The notes under the pieces are model-generated. The model was given only the letters and a program-made list of their open reading frames with translations, was not told the origin of the DNA and did not search any database. Below, piece after piece: positions 23,754 to 24,057 of a DNA stretch of 24,057 nucleotides; position 1 is the first letter of the stretch, and every line of letters begins with the position of its first letter. Source of the stretch: Faecalicoccus sp. (lineage in GTDB: Bacteria; Bacillota_I; Bacilli_A; Erysipelotrichales; Erysipelotrichaceae). Where the stretch lies: assembly GCA_017941505.1 (NCBI GenBank), contig JAGAWH010000119.1:1-24057 (forward strand). The letters are read 5' to 3'. A program made the translations under genes and the position numbers.

Positions 23754-23863
23754 CAATGTCGGGTGCAGGGTGGGGAGCATCACTATTTGGCGGTGGCTGT
23801 TTTTCTCTTGTATTTGGCTTGATATGCCATGCAGTTATTACATTGAGAAGAAATGACAAATGA
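23654..23863 (+). CDS. -1-frame membrane domain of the XRE regulator
   Basis: Reached by a -1 shift at 23654, this frame adds 69 residues: a short polar segment EKRQFNKYD, then two hydrophobic helices (about MAIGLFYGVGIFLGIGIFFV and, after GGFMTMSGAGWG, SLFGGGCFSLVFGLICHAVI) and a basic tail LRRNDK. The combined product would be 151 residues, an XRE DNA-binding domain tethered to the membrane, a known arrangement in Firmicute regulators. Without the shift there is an ATG at 23681 but no ribosome site, so independent translation is unlikely. It is therefore best read as the continuation of the gene at 23409. Confidence 0.65.
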   Translation, partial: EKRQFNKYDMAIGLFYGVGIFLGIGIFFVGGFMTMSGAGWGASLFGGGCFSLVFGLICHAVITLRRNDK

Positions 23864-23903
23864 TGACATATCCTGCTTTCTAGTCTTTTCGGTCATATCG
23901 CGT

Positions 23904-23941
23904 AAAAAAGCCGCTGCTTTTGGCTTTCCAATAGCGGCGGC
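23904..23941 (-). terminator. Leftward terminator, for a gene beyond the right edge or bidirectional for the XRE gene
   Basis: Read leftward, GCCGC...GCGGC arms with an inner TTGG/CCAA pairing form a GC-rich stem ending in six Ts (23904-23909). It suggests a minus-strand transcript arriving from the right. The remaining bases 23942-24057 show no gene or repeat I can support. Confidence 0.65.
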
Positions 23942-24057
23942 AAAGGGAAATATCCTTTGAATACCTTACAGAAGAAAAGTTTTGCAGCATTATAAAAATA
24001 AAAGCCTATACCATTTTGGAAAGAAAAGATACATAATAGTCAAGACGGCAACCACCG

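Larger units (their letters stand above)
20554..24057 (+). mobile_element. Left part of an acquired resistance element (type undetermined), continuing beyond the window
   Basis: The region beyond the truncated oxidoreductase contains only accessory features: a hairpin, a lone promoter, a decapitated kinase-like fragment, tet(32) with attenuator and an XRE-type regulator. The tet leader and gene are the kind found across unrelated Firmicutes on conjugative elements. No transposase, recombinase, relaxase or terminal repeat is visible here, so boundaries are inferred: the left end lies at or within a few bases of 20553. A sequence-assembly join is an alternative. Confidence 0.5.

Noticed and set aside
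1..24057. CRISPR array, rRNA or complete prophage
   Set aside because: No regularly spaced direct repeats, rRNA-like sequence or phage structural genes were seen anywhere in the window.

Overview
The window looks like chromosomal DNA of a low-GC, Gram-positive Firmicute (Bacillota). The evidence is AT-rich sequence, strong GGAGG-type ribosome binding sites, an HPr kinase (hprK), a tRNA gene with encoded CCA, and a Tet(M)-class resistance gene. The compact gene set and the fused Lgt-PpaX protein suggest an Erysipelotrichia-like gut or oral commensal, but that placement is inference.

Layout, left to right. (1) 1-1086: a phage-type, probably self-cleaving S24/XRE repressor, cut by the window edge, is transcribed leftward. 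It diverges from a 61-residue small membrane protein across an operator region with three TACAAG-type sites spaced 30-31 bp apart. (2) 1084-3622, minus strand: a CbiM-CbiQ-CbiO cobalt/nickel ECF transporter operon. (3) 3723-5654, minus: a clostripain-family lipoprotein whose expected catalytic Cys is a Ser. (4) 5812-9583, plus: an old-yellow-enzyme/2-enoate reductase-type oxidoreductase, a UBA-like/DUF4342 protein and an AI-2E-family membrane protein. (5) 9707-9792, minus: tRNA-Leu(CAG) with its own promoter and terminator. (6) 9872-12781, minus: purD-fhs, linking purine synthesis to the formyl-tetrahydrofolate supply. (7) 12984-14402, plus: a membrane-anchored NodB-type deacetylase with Ig-like domains. 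(8) 14453-19671, minus: uvrA-hprK-lgt/ppaX, a tight operon joining nucleotide-excision repair, carbon catabolite control and lipoprotein maturation. (9) 19824-20553, minus: the truncated 3' part of a Gfo/Idh/MocA oxidoreductase gene, followed one base later by an unlisted 42-codon membrane-protein gene.

From about 20554 to the right edge the content changes to accessory, mobile-element-like DNA: a 16-bp hairpin, a consensus promoter, a decapitated kinase-like fragment, a tetracycline ribosomal-protection gene recognised as tet(32) with its leader-peptide attenuator, and an XRE regulator whose membrane domain lies in the -1 frame behind an A AAA AAG slippery heptamer. The oxidoreductase loses its N-terminal NAD-binding half exactly at this boundary, so the cargo element probably inserted into that gene (or an assembly join lies there). 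No integrase, transposase or relaxase is visible inside the window, so the element type is undetermined.

No CRISPR array, rRNA or full prophage is present. The least ordinary items are the S24 repressor/small membrane protein switch, the Cys-to-Ser clostripain homologue, the Lgt-PpaX fusion and the possible programmed frameshift in the XRE gene.
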